Shown: positions 42,524 to 51,122, counted from the stretch's first letter. The stretch is DNA of 64,000 bases from Devosia litorisediminis (GCF_018334155.1 NZ_JAGXTP010000001.1:496001-560000), one strand, 5' to 3'. Program-made: numbers and translations. Notes: generated from the letters alone by a model not told the origin.

Positions 42524-43249
42524 CTAGATCTGGGTCAGTCCGAGCCGTTCAAGCAATTCGACCAGCATCTTGCCGGCACGCCGCCGATGCTCTTCGTGGA
42601 TGGCGCGGGCTTCCTGCGGTTTGCCATCGATTATGGCCTGCACCATGGCCTCGTGCTCACGGTTGGAGTCGGTGGGGGTGGGCCGCAGGCGCAAGGTGAG
42701 CAGACGGGCGCGATGGGCCTGATCCCATAGCTGGGCGACCATCTGGATCAGGCGCTGATTGCCGCTCAATTCGACCAGGGTGAGGTGGAACCGCTCATCG
42801 GCAGCAGCCCAGGCCTGCAGGTCTTCCTGCTCAAGCGCCTTGTCCATGTCGCGGACGGGAGCCTGCAGGGCCGAAATCTGGCGATTGCTGAGGCCCCGCT
42901 GCGCCACGGCTTCGGCGGCGGCGCCTTCCAGGGCCGTCATGATTTCATAGATGTCGCGCATGTCATCGGCGGAAATCGGCAGCACGCGCATGCCGTGTCG
43001 CGGCCGGATTTCGACAATGCCTTCCTGACGCAGGCGCACCATGGCCTCGCGCACAGGGGTGCGGCTCATGTTCAGCCGGGCAGCTGCTTCGAGCTCAAGC
43101 ATCTGTGCGCCGGCAGGCAGGGTGCCATCCAGAATGAGCTGCTTGAGCTGCACATAGGCCTGATCAGCCTGACTGCTGCGATCCGCCGGCTTACCGGGGG
43201 CGTCAGGCCGCAAAGACGGCGATCGTTCGGCCTTGCTGATCTGACTCAT
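42524..43249 (-). CDS. GntR family regulator, FCD subfamily
   Basis: A 241-residue FadR/FCD-type GntR protein. The winged helix is at about 28-95 (AYVQLKQLILDGTLPAGAQMLELEAAARLNMSRTPVREAM, quoted in part), followed by the all-helical FCD effector domain with metal-type His/Asp residues (DERFHLTLVELSGN and HEAMVQAIIDG). It is the last gene of the minus-strand arm, and its start lies 47 bases inside the end of the dehydrogenase gene, with GAGGA as ribosome site. Being inside the operon, it is likely the repressor of the cluster, binding the TT(A/T)ATGCAT elements at the three promoters, with the pathway intermediate as inducer (inference). Confidence 0.87.
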   Translation of the reverse strand: MSQISKAERSPSLRPDAPGKPADRSSQADQAYVQLKQLILDGTLPAGAQMLELEAAARLNMSRTPVREAMVRLRQEGIVEIRPRHGMRVLPISADDMRDIYEIMTALEGAAAEAVAQRGLSNRQISALQAPVRDMDKALEQEDLQAWAAADERFHLTLVELSGNQRLIQMVAQLWDQAHRARLLTLRLRPTPTDSNREHEAMVQAIIDGKPQEARAIHEEHRRRAGKMLVELLERLGLTQI

Positions 43250-44240
43250 AGACGGCGTCCTCTATCCGGAGATTGTTCAAGTATGCGGCGGCCAGGTTTA
43301 CAGGAGGCAAATCGCTCAACAGGCTATCTACAACTGCGCGTTGTAACCGAAACACGCAGTCACCGCCAAAATCTTCGTCGCGCCAAGTGTAAGGCAGCGG
43401 CTGGGACTGGTTGGTGCCCAGTCTGCGAATACTGATTTCACCGTCGCCATTCAAAGCAATACTGCCGTGCTCGGCCTCGATCAGCATTTCGCCCATGGTC
43501 AGCCGGCGGTTTTCCGCAGGGTGATCGGACAGGCGGTTGGCGTCCAGGGTGGCGAGTACGCCATTGTCCATTTCGAGCACGACCAGCCCGGCATCCTCGC
43601 CGGCAATGACCGGATTGAGGCGCCGCAGCTTGGCCGAGACCGTGCGGACCTCACCGAACAGGAAGCGGAACACATCGACAATGTGAATGCCGGTTTCGTG
43701 GACCATGAAGCGCTTCATATCGCGGAAATAGGGCTGGCGGGCGAGATAGGCATCGGGGCCGCCACCATCGCCCGGGCGCAGCCGGAAGGTGGCGCTGAAC
43801 ACGGCGCCGAGCTCGCCGCTGGCCAGCAGCATGCTGATGGCGTGATACCAGGGCTGGAAGCGGAAATTCTCGTGTACGATCAGCTTGATGTCGGCGGCGC
43901 GGGCGATCTCCACGGCCTGTTCAGCGGTGGCCAGATCGCCGCAGAAGGGCTTTTGGCAGATGACGTTGATACCGCGTGCTGCGGCAGCCTTGATGGCCCG
44001 CAGATGCACGGCCGGGGGCGCGATGACATCGAGCAGGTCGATTGTCACATTGTCGAGCATGGCGTCGAGCTGGTCGTAGGCCTGCTCGATCTCGAACTGC
44101 CCGGCTGTCTGTTGGGCGAGCGCTGCATCGCGGTCGCAGGTTGCGACCAGCGTGACTTGAGGTATCCGCCGCCAGGCGCGGTGGTGAAACTGGCTGAAAT
44201 AGCCATTGCCCAGCGTGGCGACCCGCAGCTTTTGCGTCAT
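43203..44240 (-). CDS. Gfo/Idh/MocA family sugar dehydrogenase
   Basis: A 345-residue NAD(P)-dependent oxidoreductase. Residues 1-120 form a Rossmann domain: LRVATLGNGYFSQFHHRAW has the glycine motif, and the nicotinamide-site lysine is in ICQKPFCGD (family usual EKP). The C-terminal domain has MVHETGIHIVDVFRFLFGEV, the catalytic Asp/His region. These enzymes oxidise sugars or inositols; apiose 1-dehydrogenase and several aldose dehydrogenases belong here. With an SMP-30 lactonase in the same operon, sugar to lactone oxidation is the logical role. The start overlaps the preceding gene's stop by four bases, so synthesis is coupled. Confidence 0.82.
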   Translation of the reverse strand: MTQKLRVATLGNGYFSQFHHRAWRRIPQVTLVATCDRDAALAQQTAGQFEIEQAYDQLDAMLDNVTIDLLDVIAPPAVHLRAIKAAAARGINVICQKPFCGDLATAEQAVEIARAADIKLIVHENFRFQPWYHAISMLLASGELGAVFSATFRLRPGDGGGPDAYLARQPYFRDMKRFMVHETGIHIVDVFRFLFGEVRTVSAKLRRLNPVIAGEDAGLVVLEMDNGVLATLDANRLSDHPAENRRLTMGEMLIEAEHGSIALNGDGEISIRRLGTNQSQPLPYTWRDEDFGGDCVFRLQRAVVDSLLSDLPPVNLAAAYLNNLRIEDAVYESDQQGRTIAVFAA

Positions 44241-45337
44241 GCGTGTTCCTGTTCCAATGCGGCTTCGACTGCGTCGGCAATGGCTGATGTGCCATCCTTG
44301 CCGCCGATTTCATAGGGCGCAAGGCCAGCCTGGAAGGCGCGGTCGACGGCATCACGCAATTGGCGGCCGGCAGCAAGTGCGGCGGGGTTGGTGTAGCGGG
44401 TGCCCAGCCATTCGAGCATCATGGCGCCCGACAGGATGGCCGCGGTGGGGTTGGCCATGCCCTTGCCGGCGATATCGGGAGCCGAGCCATGGCTAGGCTG
44501 GAACACGGCATTGTTGATGCCGATATCGGCGGAGGGTGCAAAGCCCATGCCGCCCATCAGGCCCGCTCCCAGATCGGACAGGATGTCGCCGAACATGTTC
44601 TCGGTGACCATGACGTCAAAGGCCCATGGCTTCTTGATCATGTTGAGGGCGGTGGCGTCGACATAGGCGTGTTCCACCGCGATGTCAGAGAAGCCGGCAT
44701 GGCGTTCATCGAAGATCTTGCGGAAGAAGGCGAGGCTGGCAAACACATTGGCCTTGTCGACGCAGGTCAGGCGACCGGGGGTGCCGGCCTTCTTGCGCTC
44801 GCGGGTATAGGCAAAGGCGAAGTCGAACAATTGCTCGCAGATGGCGCGGGTAATCACCATGGTATCGCGGGCTTCGCGATCATCGATCACGACGCCTTCA
44901 TTGCGCAGGGCGAACAGGCCTTCAACCGATTCGCGGATGAGCACGAAATCGATATCGGCGCCGCGTGCATCGCTGAGTGCACTGGGAATGCCGGGAATGG
45001 AGCGGATCGGCCGCACACCGGCAAAAAGCTGAAATTCGGTGCGCAGGTCAAGCTGGGGCGCGATTTCGGTACCGTCGGGATAGCGCAGTTCGGGCCAGCC
45101 CATGGCGCCCAGCAGGATAGCGTCGGCGCTGCGGCAGCTGTCCATGGTGGCGTCGGGCAGGGCTTCGCCGGTCTTTTGATAGTGCAGGGCACCCGCATCG
45201 CAGTGTTTGAAGCCCAGCGTGAAGCTGTCCGAGCGCGATGCCAGTTGTTCAAGGAGCCGGACGGTCGGCGCGATAACCTCGACACCAATCCCGTCGCCGG
45301 GGAGAACTGCAATCTCGAAATGTGTCTTGGTCGTCAT
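44237..45337 (-). CDS. Isopropylmalate/tartrate dehydrogenase-family enzyme with altered active site
   Basis: A 366-residue member of the beta-decarboxylating dehydrogenase family: VLPGDGIGVEVI, Arg100/Arg110 region LDLRTEFQLFAGVRP, TCVDKANVFA with the catalytic Lys, VTENMFGDILSDLGAGLMGG with the metal Asp residues, and the adenosine-binding FQPSHGSAPDIAGKGMANP. The block that normally reads Arg-Glu-x-x-x-Gly-x-Tyr is RESVEGLF: the tyrosine that protonates the enol after decarboxylation is Phe142. It may therefore oxidise a hydroxy acid without decarboxylating it, which would suit a separate kinase and decarboxylase downstream (inference). It overlaps both operon neighbours by four bases. Confidence 0.8.
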   Translation of the reverse strand: MTTKTHFEIAVLPGDGIGVEVIAPTVRLLEQLASRSDSFTLGFKHCDAGALHYQKTGEALPDATMDSCRSADAILLGAMGWPELRYPDGTEIAPQLDLRTEFQLFAGVRPIRSIPGIPSALSDARGADIDFVLIRESVEGLFALRNEGVVIDDREARDTMVITRAICEQLFDFAFAYTRERKKAGTPGRLTCVDKANVFASLAFFRKIFDERHAGFSDIAVEHAYVDATALNMIKKPWAFDVMVTENMFGDILSDLGAGLMGGMGFAPSADIGINNAVFQPSHGSAPDIAGKGMANPTAAILSGAMMLEWLGTRYTNPAALAAGRQLRDAVDRAFQAGLAPYEIGGKDGTSAIADAVEAALEQEHA

Positions 45338-46335
45338 GTTCTGTCCAACGCTGAAAGAAGGGGGCCGATGTCGTCCCCGTAATGAATCGGCGGCAGTCCC
45401 CTGACGGGCGTGTCTGTCGCGATGATGCGGTCGCCCAGAAGGCAACCAAGGAAAGCGGTGCGCATGTCCGGGCCGCCAAAGGCGAGCGAGGAAATGTTGC
45501 GCAGGGTTCTGGCGGGTGAGCCGTCCAGGTGTGGACGCGCCATGCGGTGGTTCTGGAAGGCGTCCTCAACCGTGGCGAGGTGGTCGGGGTCGCTCTCCTC
45601 GAGCATGCGCTCGACGCCCTCTGGTGCGACCCGGATAACGCGATTGGAGACGATGCTGGTGATCCACAGCCCGCCGGTTTGATCGAGGACCAGACCATCG
45701 GGGAAGTCACCGGGGCCCAGCTGCGCCATGGTCTGCGGATCAGAGAGGGTGGCATCGGCCCCTACTGCAAAACGGGTGACGCGGCGGGCGAAGGTCTCAT
45801 TTACATAGGCAAAGGCGCCATCAGCCGAGAAAGCCAGCTCATTGGTATAGCCCAGGCCATCGGCAACAATGCGGGCAGCCCCATTCTCGATGACCGCGAT
45901 AAAGCCGGTATTGGCGTCGGGGCGATAGTCATCGGCGCGCGGCACCTTGCGCGTGGAAACAGTGAACCAGATGCGGTCGGCGCCGTCGCGGATGACGAAA
46001 TTGGCCGGGGGCAGGGGCACGCCATCGATGTGGGTGCATAGCGCTTCGCTGCTGCCATCGGGGAACAGGCGGAATATGCCGCCGGTCTCGGCGCCCAAAT
46101 GGGCGACCAGAAAGCTGCCGCCGGGTTCGAGCGCAATGCCGTTGGGGCGCAGCTCGATTGGACTATCGGCGAATTGCACGCGACGCACGCTATCGTCAGC
46201 ATCGACAATGGCCACACCACCGGCACCCTGCCAGTCCGAACAGAACAGTAGCCCTGACTGGTGGCTCAGCACGCATTCAGGCCGGACCAGGCCGGTTCCG
46301 TATGTGCGGGTTATATTGAGGCGGCCAGTGAGCAC
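45334..46335 (-). CDS. SMP-30/gluconolactonase-family sugar lactonase
   Basis: A 333-residue six-bladed beta-propeller of the SMP-30/LRE family. Probable divalent-metal ligands are the Glu in VRPECVLSH, Asn in YTNELAFSADG and Asp in FPDGLVLDQTGGLW; RPNGIALEPGG forms the substrate lid region. It should hydrolyse an aldonolactone to the free acid in the cytoplasm. It is the first gene of the minus-strand arm, with start GTG at 46335 and an AGGA ribosome site. Its promoter carries a TTTATGCAT copy of the shared operator. Confidence 0.83.
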   Translation of the reverse strand: MLTGRLNITRTYGTGLVRPECVLSHQSGLLFCSDWQGAGGVAIVDADDSVRRVQFADSPIELRPNGIALEPGGSFLVAHLGAETGGIFRLFPDGSSEALCTHIDGVPLPPANFVIRDGADRIWFTVSTRKVPRADDYRPDANTGFIAVIENGAARIVADGLGYTNELAFSADGAFAYVNETFARRVTRFAVGADATLSDPQTMAQLGPGDFPDGLVLDQTGGLWITSIVSNRVIRVAPEGVERMLEESDPDHLATVEDAFQNHRMARPHLDGSPARTLRNISSLAFGGPDMRTAFLGCLLGDRIIATDTPVRGLPPIHYGDDIGPLLSALDRT

Positions 46336-46365
46336 GATCAGTCCTGAATTGCGGTTTCAATAACG

Positions 46366-46396
46366 TATGCATAAACACAAAGGCAGGGGCGTGCAA
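46366..46396 (-). promoter_or_regulatory. Promoter of the lactonase arm with shared ATGCAT element
   Basis: On the minus strand: -35 TTGCAC (46391-46396), 17-base spacer, -10 TATGCA (46368-46373). The -10 lies in TTTATGCAT, one base different from the element found at 39196 and 46528. Confidence 0.6.
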
Positions 46397-46512
46397 GCTG
46401 AACATTTTTGTAGGATTTTGACGCTGGTGGGGCGTGTCTCTCTAGAAAATGTCCTTAAATTACAAATGGTTAATCTGTATTTGCGGTCCCAGACGTTTGT
46501 ATGACAACTGTC

Positions 46513-46541
46513 TTGACGCGCACAATAATGAATGCATTAAT
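46513..46541 (+). promoter_or_regulatory. Promoter of the ABC importer with shared ATGCAT operator
   Basis: -35 TTGACG (46513-46518), 17-base spacer, -10 ATTAAT (46536-46541). The near-palindrome ATGAATGCATTAAT (46528-46541, one mismatched pair) covers the -10; its minus strand contains TTAATGCAT, identical to the element at 39196. Confidence 0.65.
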
Positions 46542-46631
46542 GCGGCATGTTGGCCTGTGAGGCTGCGTGGGGTCGATTGTGACCCGCCGCCCGCCACATG
46601 GCAAAAATGCCAATTCTGAGGGAGGAAACCA

Positions 46632-47969
46632 ATGTTTGATTTTACCAGTGGCAAGCCTGCGAAGGGACGCAGTCTGCAGCGCCTCAAGCTTGCCTTGATG
46701 TCGTCGGCCCTGCTGGGTCTGGCGGCAAGTTCTGCCGCTACGGCACAGAATATCTCATTCTGGACACAGCCGCAGGGCGAACTGCTCGGCTACCAGGATC
46801 TGTTTGGCGAATTCGCCAGTGAGTTCAAGGCTGAATCCGGTGTTGATGTCTCGGTCGAGGTCATCAACTGGGGCGTGGCCTTCAATACCTGGCTGACCGT
46901 TGCCCAGGGCGGCGCGGCACCTGACTGCGCCGATATGTACTGGCTGCATTCCTATTCGGGTATCGGCGGCGACAAGTACGGTCCGATGCCGATCAATGAA
47001 TACCGCGATCAGTGGCCAAATCTGGAAGATGAGTTCTATCCGGGCAGCCTGCAGGATGTGCAGTGGGCCGGCGATTTCTACGGTATTCCCTGGCGCGTCG
47101 ATATCCGGCCCCAGATGTACAATACCGAGATGTTTGCCGAAGCTGGTCTGAGCGCAGCGCCAGACACCTGGGCTGAAATCGTCGAGATGGCCAAGGCACT
47201 GACGGTGCGCGACGACAATGGCAATGTAACCCGCTGGGGTTTCTCGGCTGGTCCGAACAATCCAGCCCAGACCCTGCTTCCCTATTACTGGCAGGCTGGT
47301 GGCGCGATTCTGAGCGAAGACGGCACCCAGGCCAATATCGATAATGAAGCGATGCGCACGGCGCTGAAGTTCCTGCAGGACCTGGTCTGGGAACACGAAG
47401 TGATGTCGCCGGAATCCTTCGAGAAGGGCGTCGACCCTCTGGACGGCTTTGCATCGGGCACGGTGGCCATGGTTGGCAGCACTCCGATCGCCTGGGCATC
47501 GCAGATGGAGCGGGAATATCCCGAGCTCGATGGCAAGTGGGCGATGGCGATCAATGCCATGGGTCCGGTCAATCGCGACTCCTATAGTGGCGCCGGTTAC
47601 TGGGGCGTGCTGCGTGGCACCGAGAATGTCGACGCCTGCGTGGACTGGATCAAGTTCCTATCGCGCGAAGAAAACATGCAGCGTCTGAGCGAATTCAGCG
47701 GTGCAGCCAGCCCGCGTCGTGCGGTGATGTCATCGCCATCATGGTCTGACAGCCAGTGGAAGGTTGCTGCAGCCGAAACGCTCGACTATGGCCACACTTC
47801 CCAGCATGCGACCTCGGTGTGGGGCGCGCTCGCCTCTCCAGAGCCCGGCGCTGTGATCTATGATCTGGTGTATTCCACCGTGATCGTGCGCGAAGATATC
47901 GACGCTGCTGTCGAACAGGCTCAGGCTCGGCTGCAGGAAGAACTCGATCGGGCCAATCGCCCACAGTGA
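46632..47969 (+). CDS. Sugar ABC transporter substrate-binding protein (family 1, UgpB/MalE-like)
   Basis: A 445-residue periplasmic binding protein. A long signal sequence with a basic head (residues 1-20) and hydrophobic core (ALMSSALLGLAASSA) ends near ATAQ. The mature part has the family-1 pattern: ISFWTQPQGE, FEAESGVD-like EFKAESGVDVSVEVINW, PDCADMYWLHSYSG, YGIPWRVDIRPQMYNTEMF and the hinge AMVGSTPIAW. Such proteins bind oligosaccharides, glycosides or polyols. GGAGG lies seven bases before the ATG. It is the first gene of the import arm; a perfect twelve-base stem-loop follows, as is usual to raise the amount of binding protein over the permeases. Confidence 0.88.
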   Translation: MFDFTSGKPAKGRSLQRLKLALMSSALLGLAASSAATAQNISFWTQPQGELLGYQDLFGEFASEFKAESGVDVSVEVINWGVAFNTWLTVAQGGAAPDCADMYWLHSYSGIGGDKYGPMPINEYRDQWPNLEDEFYPGSLQDVQWAGDFYGIPWRVDIRPQMYNTEMFAEAGLSAAPDTWAEIVEMAKALTVRDDNGNVTRWGFSAGPNNPAQTLLPYYWQAGGAILSEDGTQANIDNEAMRTALKFLQDLVWEHEVMSPESFEKGVDPLDGFASGTVAMVGSTPIAWASQMEREYPELDGKWAMAINAMGPVNRDSYSGAGYWGVLRGTENVDACVDWIKFLSREENMQRLSEFSGAASPRRAVMSSPSWSDSQWKVAAAETLDYGHTSQHATSVWGALASPEPGAVIYDLVYSTVIVREDIDAAVEQAQARLQEELDRANRPQ

Positions 47970-47977
47970 TCCTCCCA

Positions 47978-48006
47978 GGGCTGGCGCGGTCATGCCGCGC
48001 CAGCCC
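47978..48006 (+). promoter_or_regulatory. Intercistronic stem-loop after the binding-protein gene
   Basis: GGGCTGGCGCGG-TCATG-CCGCGCCAGCCC, a perfect twelve-base stem without a strong T run (only TTT). Probably stabilises the upstream message and partly attenuates the permease genes. Confidence 0.75.
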
Positions 48007-48038
48007 ATTTGACTGACACGAAGTGACGGATCGCGCTG

Positions 48039-48938
48039 ATGAATCGCCAGAAACTCGTCTTTTGCTACCTCATGGTGACCCCGGCGCTGCTGCTGACGGC
48101 GGTCCTTGGCATCTATCCCATGGTCTTCTCGCTCTGGATGGGCTTTGTCGAATACGACCTGCTGCGCATCCAGGACTTCGGGACCCCCTTTGTCGGTCTC
48201 GACAATTACATTCATGTGTTTTCCGATCCCAAATTCGTGCAGACGGTGGTCAATACCGTGCTGTTCACCGGCATTGCCGCCGGCGGGGTGGTGGTGATCG
48301 GCCTGCTGGTATCGCAGGTGCTCAATGCCGAGTTCCGGGGGCGCACCGCGTTGCGCATGCTGTTCTGCGTGCCCTGGTTTGTGCCGCCCGCTGTGGCGTC
48401 GGCGATCTGGATGTGGCTGCTCAATACCGAACGCAGCCCGATCAATTTCCTGCTTCAGGACATGGGCCTGACCACGGGCAACATCAAATTCCTGACAGAT
48501 CCAACGACCTGGGGGCCGTTCAGCATTCCCATGCTGGCGATTTCAGCGGTGCGTATCTGGAACGGTCTGCCATTCGCGATCATCTTTCTGCTGGCCGCGC
48601 TGCAGTCGATCCCCAAGAGCCTGTATGAAGCCGCCGAAATGGATGGCGCCACGCTGCTGCAACGCTTCTGGTTCGTGACGCTGCCCATGTTGCGTCCGGT
48701 GCTCGTGATCCTGATCACGCTGCTGGTGATCGGTGGGCTGGGATCGTTTGAAATCAACTACATCATGACCGGTGGCGGGCCGCAGAACCTGACCAACATC
48801 ATGGCGGTCTATTCCTATCAGCAGGGCTTCTCGTTCTTCCGCTTCGACCTGGCGTCGGCGGCGAGCGGGGTGATCCTGATCCTGACCGGGTTTGTCTGCG
48901 TGTTCTACATCCGCGAACAGGTCAAGAGAGCTCAATAA
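48039..48938 (+). CDS. Sugar ABC transporter permease (MalF/UgpA-like)
   Basis: A 299-residue inner-membrane permease with six predicted helices. The cytoplasmic EAA loop that docks onto the ATPase is EAAEMDGATLLQRFWFVTLPML. It pairs with the second permease, whose ATG overlaps this gene's stop by one base. The opening (KLVFCYLMVTPALLLTAVLGIYPMVFSLWMGF, partly quoted) is typical of CUT1-type transporters for oligosaccharides and glycerol-phosphate-like substrates. Confidence 0.9.
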   Translation: MNRQKLVFCYLMVTPALLLTAVLGIYPMVFSLWMGFVEYDLLRIQDFGTPFVGLDNYIHVFSDPKFVQTVVNTVLFTGIAAGGVVVIGLLVSQVLNAEFRGRTALRMLFCVPWFVPPAVASAIWMWLLNTERSPINFLLQDMGLTTGNIKFLTDPTTWGPFSIPMLAISAVRIWNGLPFAIIFLLAALQSIPKSLYEAAEMDGATLLQRFWFVTLPMLRPVLVILITLLVIGGLGSFEINYIMTGGGPQNLTNIMAVYSYQQGFSFFRFDLASAASGVILILTGFVCVFYIREQVKRAQ

Positions 48939-49822
48939 TGACCGCTGCCATCGTCGACCTTCGCCGCCGTATCAGCAATATGGCCCCATCGGATCTGCTC
49001 ACGCGCTTCGTCGTGCTGGTCATCTCGACCGCTGTGCTGATCTATGTGCTGATGCCCGTGTTCTGGATGCTCAAGAGCTCGTTCCAGACCACGGCGGAAA
49101 TCCGCGCCATGCCGCCCGTATGGTTGCCCAGCGCGCCGTCCTTTGACCCCTATGTCACAGCCAACAAGCTGATCCCGGTCTGGCGCTATCTGGCCAATTC
49201 GCTGTTCGTGTCGGTCACCGCTGCGGTGATCTCCACGGCGATAGCAGCGTCAGCGGCCTATGTGCTGGCGCGGTTCCGGTTTCCCGGCGCTACGCTCATT
49301 CTGGTGCTGATCCTGCTGACCAATCTGATCCCGCAGATCACCCGCGTGTTTCCGATCTATTTCTTCATTCAGGATCTCAAGCTGATCAACACCTATGCCG
49401 GGCTCATTCTGGCCTATGTCAGCTTCTCGGTGCCCTTTGCCGTGTTGCTGTTGCGCGGCTATTTTGAAACCAGCGCGCCGCCAGAACTGGAAGAAGCGGC
49501 CATGATCGACGGGTGCAGCCATTTCTCGGCATTCTGGCGCGTGATCATTCCGGTGTCGCTGCCCGGTATTGCCGCGGTTGCCATCTTCACCTTCCTCAAT
49601 GCCTGGAACGACTTTTTGTGGGCCAGCCTGCTGCTCAGCGATGGTGCGCTCAAGACCATTCAGGTGGGTATCGGCGACTTTGCCTCTGAAGGCGGCGGTG
49701 TGCAGTACATGAACGCGTTCATGGCCGCCTGTGTGGTGACCACAATTCCAGCGCTGATCCTATTTGTGTTGATGCAACGCTGGCTGGTCGGCGGGCTGAC
49801 CGCCGGTTCGGTAAAGAGCTGA
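48938..49822 (+). CDS. Sugar ABC transporter permease (MalG/UgpE-like)
   Basis: A 294-residue permease with six helices and the EAA loop EEAAMIDGCSHFSAFWRVIIPVSLPG (partly quoted). The N terminus VLMPVFWMLKSSFQTTAEIRAMPPVWLP is typical of MalG-type CUT1 partners. It forms the membrane channel with the preceding permease, to which it is translationally coupled. Confidence 0.9.
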   Translation: MTAAIVDLRRRISNMAPSDLLTRFVVLVISTAVLIYVLMPVFWMLKSSFQTTAEIRAMPPVWLPSAPSFDPYVTANKLIPVWRYLANSLFVSVTAAVISTAIAASAAYVLARFRFPGATLILVLILLTNLIPQITRVFPIYFFIQDLKLINTYAGLILAYVSFSVPFAVLLLRGYFETSAPPELEEAAMIDGCSHFSAFWRVIIPVSLPGIAAVAIFTFLNAWNDFLWASLLLSDGALKTIQVGIGDFASEGGGVQYMNAFMAACVVTTIPALILFVLMQRWLVGGLTAGSVKS

Positions 49823-49883
49823 CGCCTTTTTGGGCAATGGACTGACGAAGCAACCGTTGAGGCGGTTGAACAAGGAACTGAAA

Positions 49884-50969
49884 ATGGCTGCGATTGAAAT
49901 CCGCGACGTCAAGAAATCCTATGGATCCGCGCAGGTTCTGCACGGTGTCTCCATCGATATTGCTGACGGCGAGTTCGTCATTCTGGTGGGCCCTTCAGGT
50001 TGCGGCAAGTCGACCCTGTTGCGCATGGTGGCCGGGCTTGAAAGCATTACCGGCGGCGAAGTGGCGATCGATGACAAGGTGGTCAACGATCTGCCGCCCA
50101 AGCAGCGCGACATCGCCATGGTGTTCCAGTCCTATGCGCTGTACCCGCATATGGATGTGGCCGAAAACATGGCGTTTTCACTCAAGCTGGCCAAACGGCC
50201 AAAAGCCGAGATTGAACAGAAGGTCAATGCGGCGGCGGAAATCCTGGGGCTCAAGCCCTTGCTCAAGCGGCGGCCGGCCCATCTGTCGGGCGGGCAGCGG
50301 CAGCGCGTGGCGATGGGCCGCGCGATCGTGCGCGACCCCAAAGTGTTCCTGTTTGACGAACCGCTGAGCAATCTGGATGCGCAATTGCGCGTGCAGATGC
50401 GCACCGAGATCAAGGACCTGCATCGCCGGCTCAAGACCACCATTGTCTATGTCACGCACGACCAGATCGAAGCGATGACCATGGCTGACCGCATCGTGGT
50501 GATGAACCAGGGACGGGTGGAGCAGTATGGCACCCCGCTCGAGCTGTTTGACCGGCCAGCCAATCTGTTTGTGGCGCGCTTTATCGGTTCCCCCTCGATG
50601 AATTTGGTGGACTGCACGCTGGACGCAGCAAGTGCCGCCCCGACGCTGCGCACGGCTGGCGGCATGCGGGTGGCAATACCAAAGGAACGGGCCGACACGC
50701 TCGGTACCACGGATCTGGTGCTGGGTGTGCGCCCGGAAAATCTGAAGGTGGTGCAGGCCGATGATCCGGCGGCTTTTGCAGCCGAGGTGATGGCTGTCGA
50801 GCCAACCGGTTCGGAGGTCATGCTCAGCGTCGCCGCGGGCGAGGACCATCTGCTGCTGCTGCTGCGGGAACGCTCGTCGCTGCAGGTCGGTGACACTGTG
50901 CACCTCAGTGTCGATCCGGACCATGTGCATGTGTTTGATCGGCAGACGTCCCAGCGCCTGGACTTCTGA
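49884..50969 (+). CDS. Sugar ABC transporter ATP-binding protein (UgpC/MsmK-like)
   Basis: A 361-residue ATPase. Walker A is [12 protein letters not shown], the Q-loop is [12 protein letters not shown], the signature [14 protein letters not shown], Walker [13 protein letters not shown] and the H-loop [11 protein letters not shown]. The C-terminal 120 residues are a TOBE/MalK-type regulatory domain ([12 protein letters not shown]). It powers the two permeases encoded upstream. ATG 49884 starts the conserved domain; it lies 61 bases after the second permease. A strong terminator follows. Confidence 0.93.
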   Translation: MAAIEIRDVKKSYGSAQVLHGVSIDIADGEFVILVGPSGCGKSTLLRMVAGLESITGGEVAIDDKVVNDLPPKQRDIAMVFQSYALYPHMDVAENMAFSLKLAKRPKAEIEQKVNAAAEILGLKPLLKRRPAHLSGGQRQRVAMGRAIVRDPKVFLFDEPLSNLDAQLRVQMRTEIKDLHRRLKTTIVYVTHDQIEAMTMADRIVVMNQGRVEQYGTPLELFDRPANLFVARFIGSPSMNLVDCTLDAASAAPTLRTAGGMRVAIPKERADTLGTTDLVLGVRPENLKVVQADDPAAFAAEVMAVEPTGSEVMLSVAAGEDHLLLLLRERSSLQVGDTVHLSVDPDHVHVFDRQTSQRLDF

Positions 50970-51000
50970 CCGGCGACCAGACAGCAACCGGCTATTTTTC

Positions 51001-51045
51001 AGGCCGCTGGCACGGGCATCCGCCCTGCCGGCGGCCTTTGTGTTT
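51001..51045 (+). terminator. Rho-independent terminator of the sugar ABC operon
   Basis: A long stem: AGGCCGC (51001-51007) pairs with GCGGCCT (51031-51037), with further pairing GGCA/TGCC and GGGC/GCCC inside, followed by TTGTGTTT. Confidence 0.82.
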
Positions 51046-51065
51046 GGGGGGCTGCGCCGCCAACG

Positions 51066-51095
51066 AAAAATCCCCGCGCCTAGTGGGGCGCGGGG
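51066..51095 (-). terminator. Rho-independent terminator of the phn-type operon
   Basis: CCCCGCGCC (51072-51080) pairs with GGCGCGGGG (51087-51095); on the minus strand a TTTTT run follows (51066-51070). Confidence 0.87.
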
Positions 51096-51122
51096 ACCAA
51101 TGGTGTGGAGCGGCAGCGCTTG

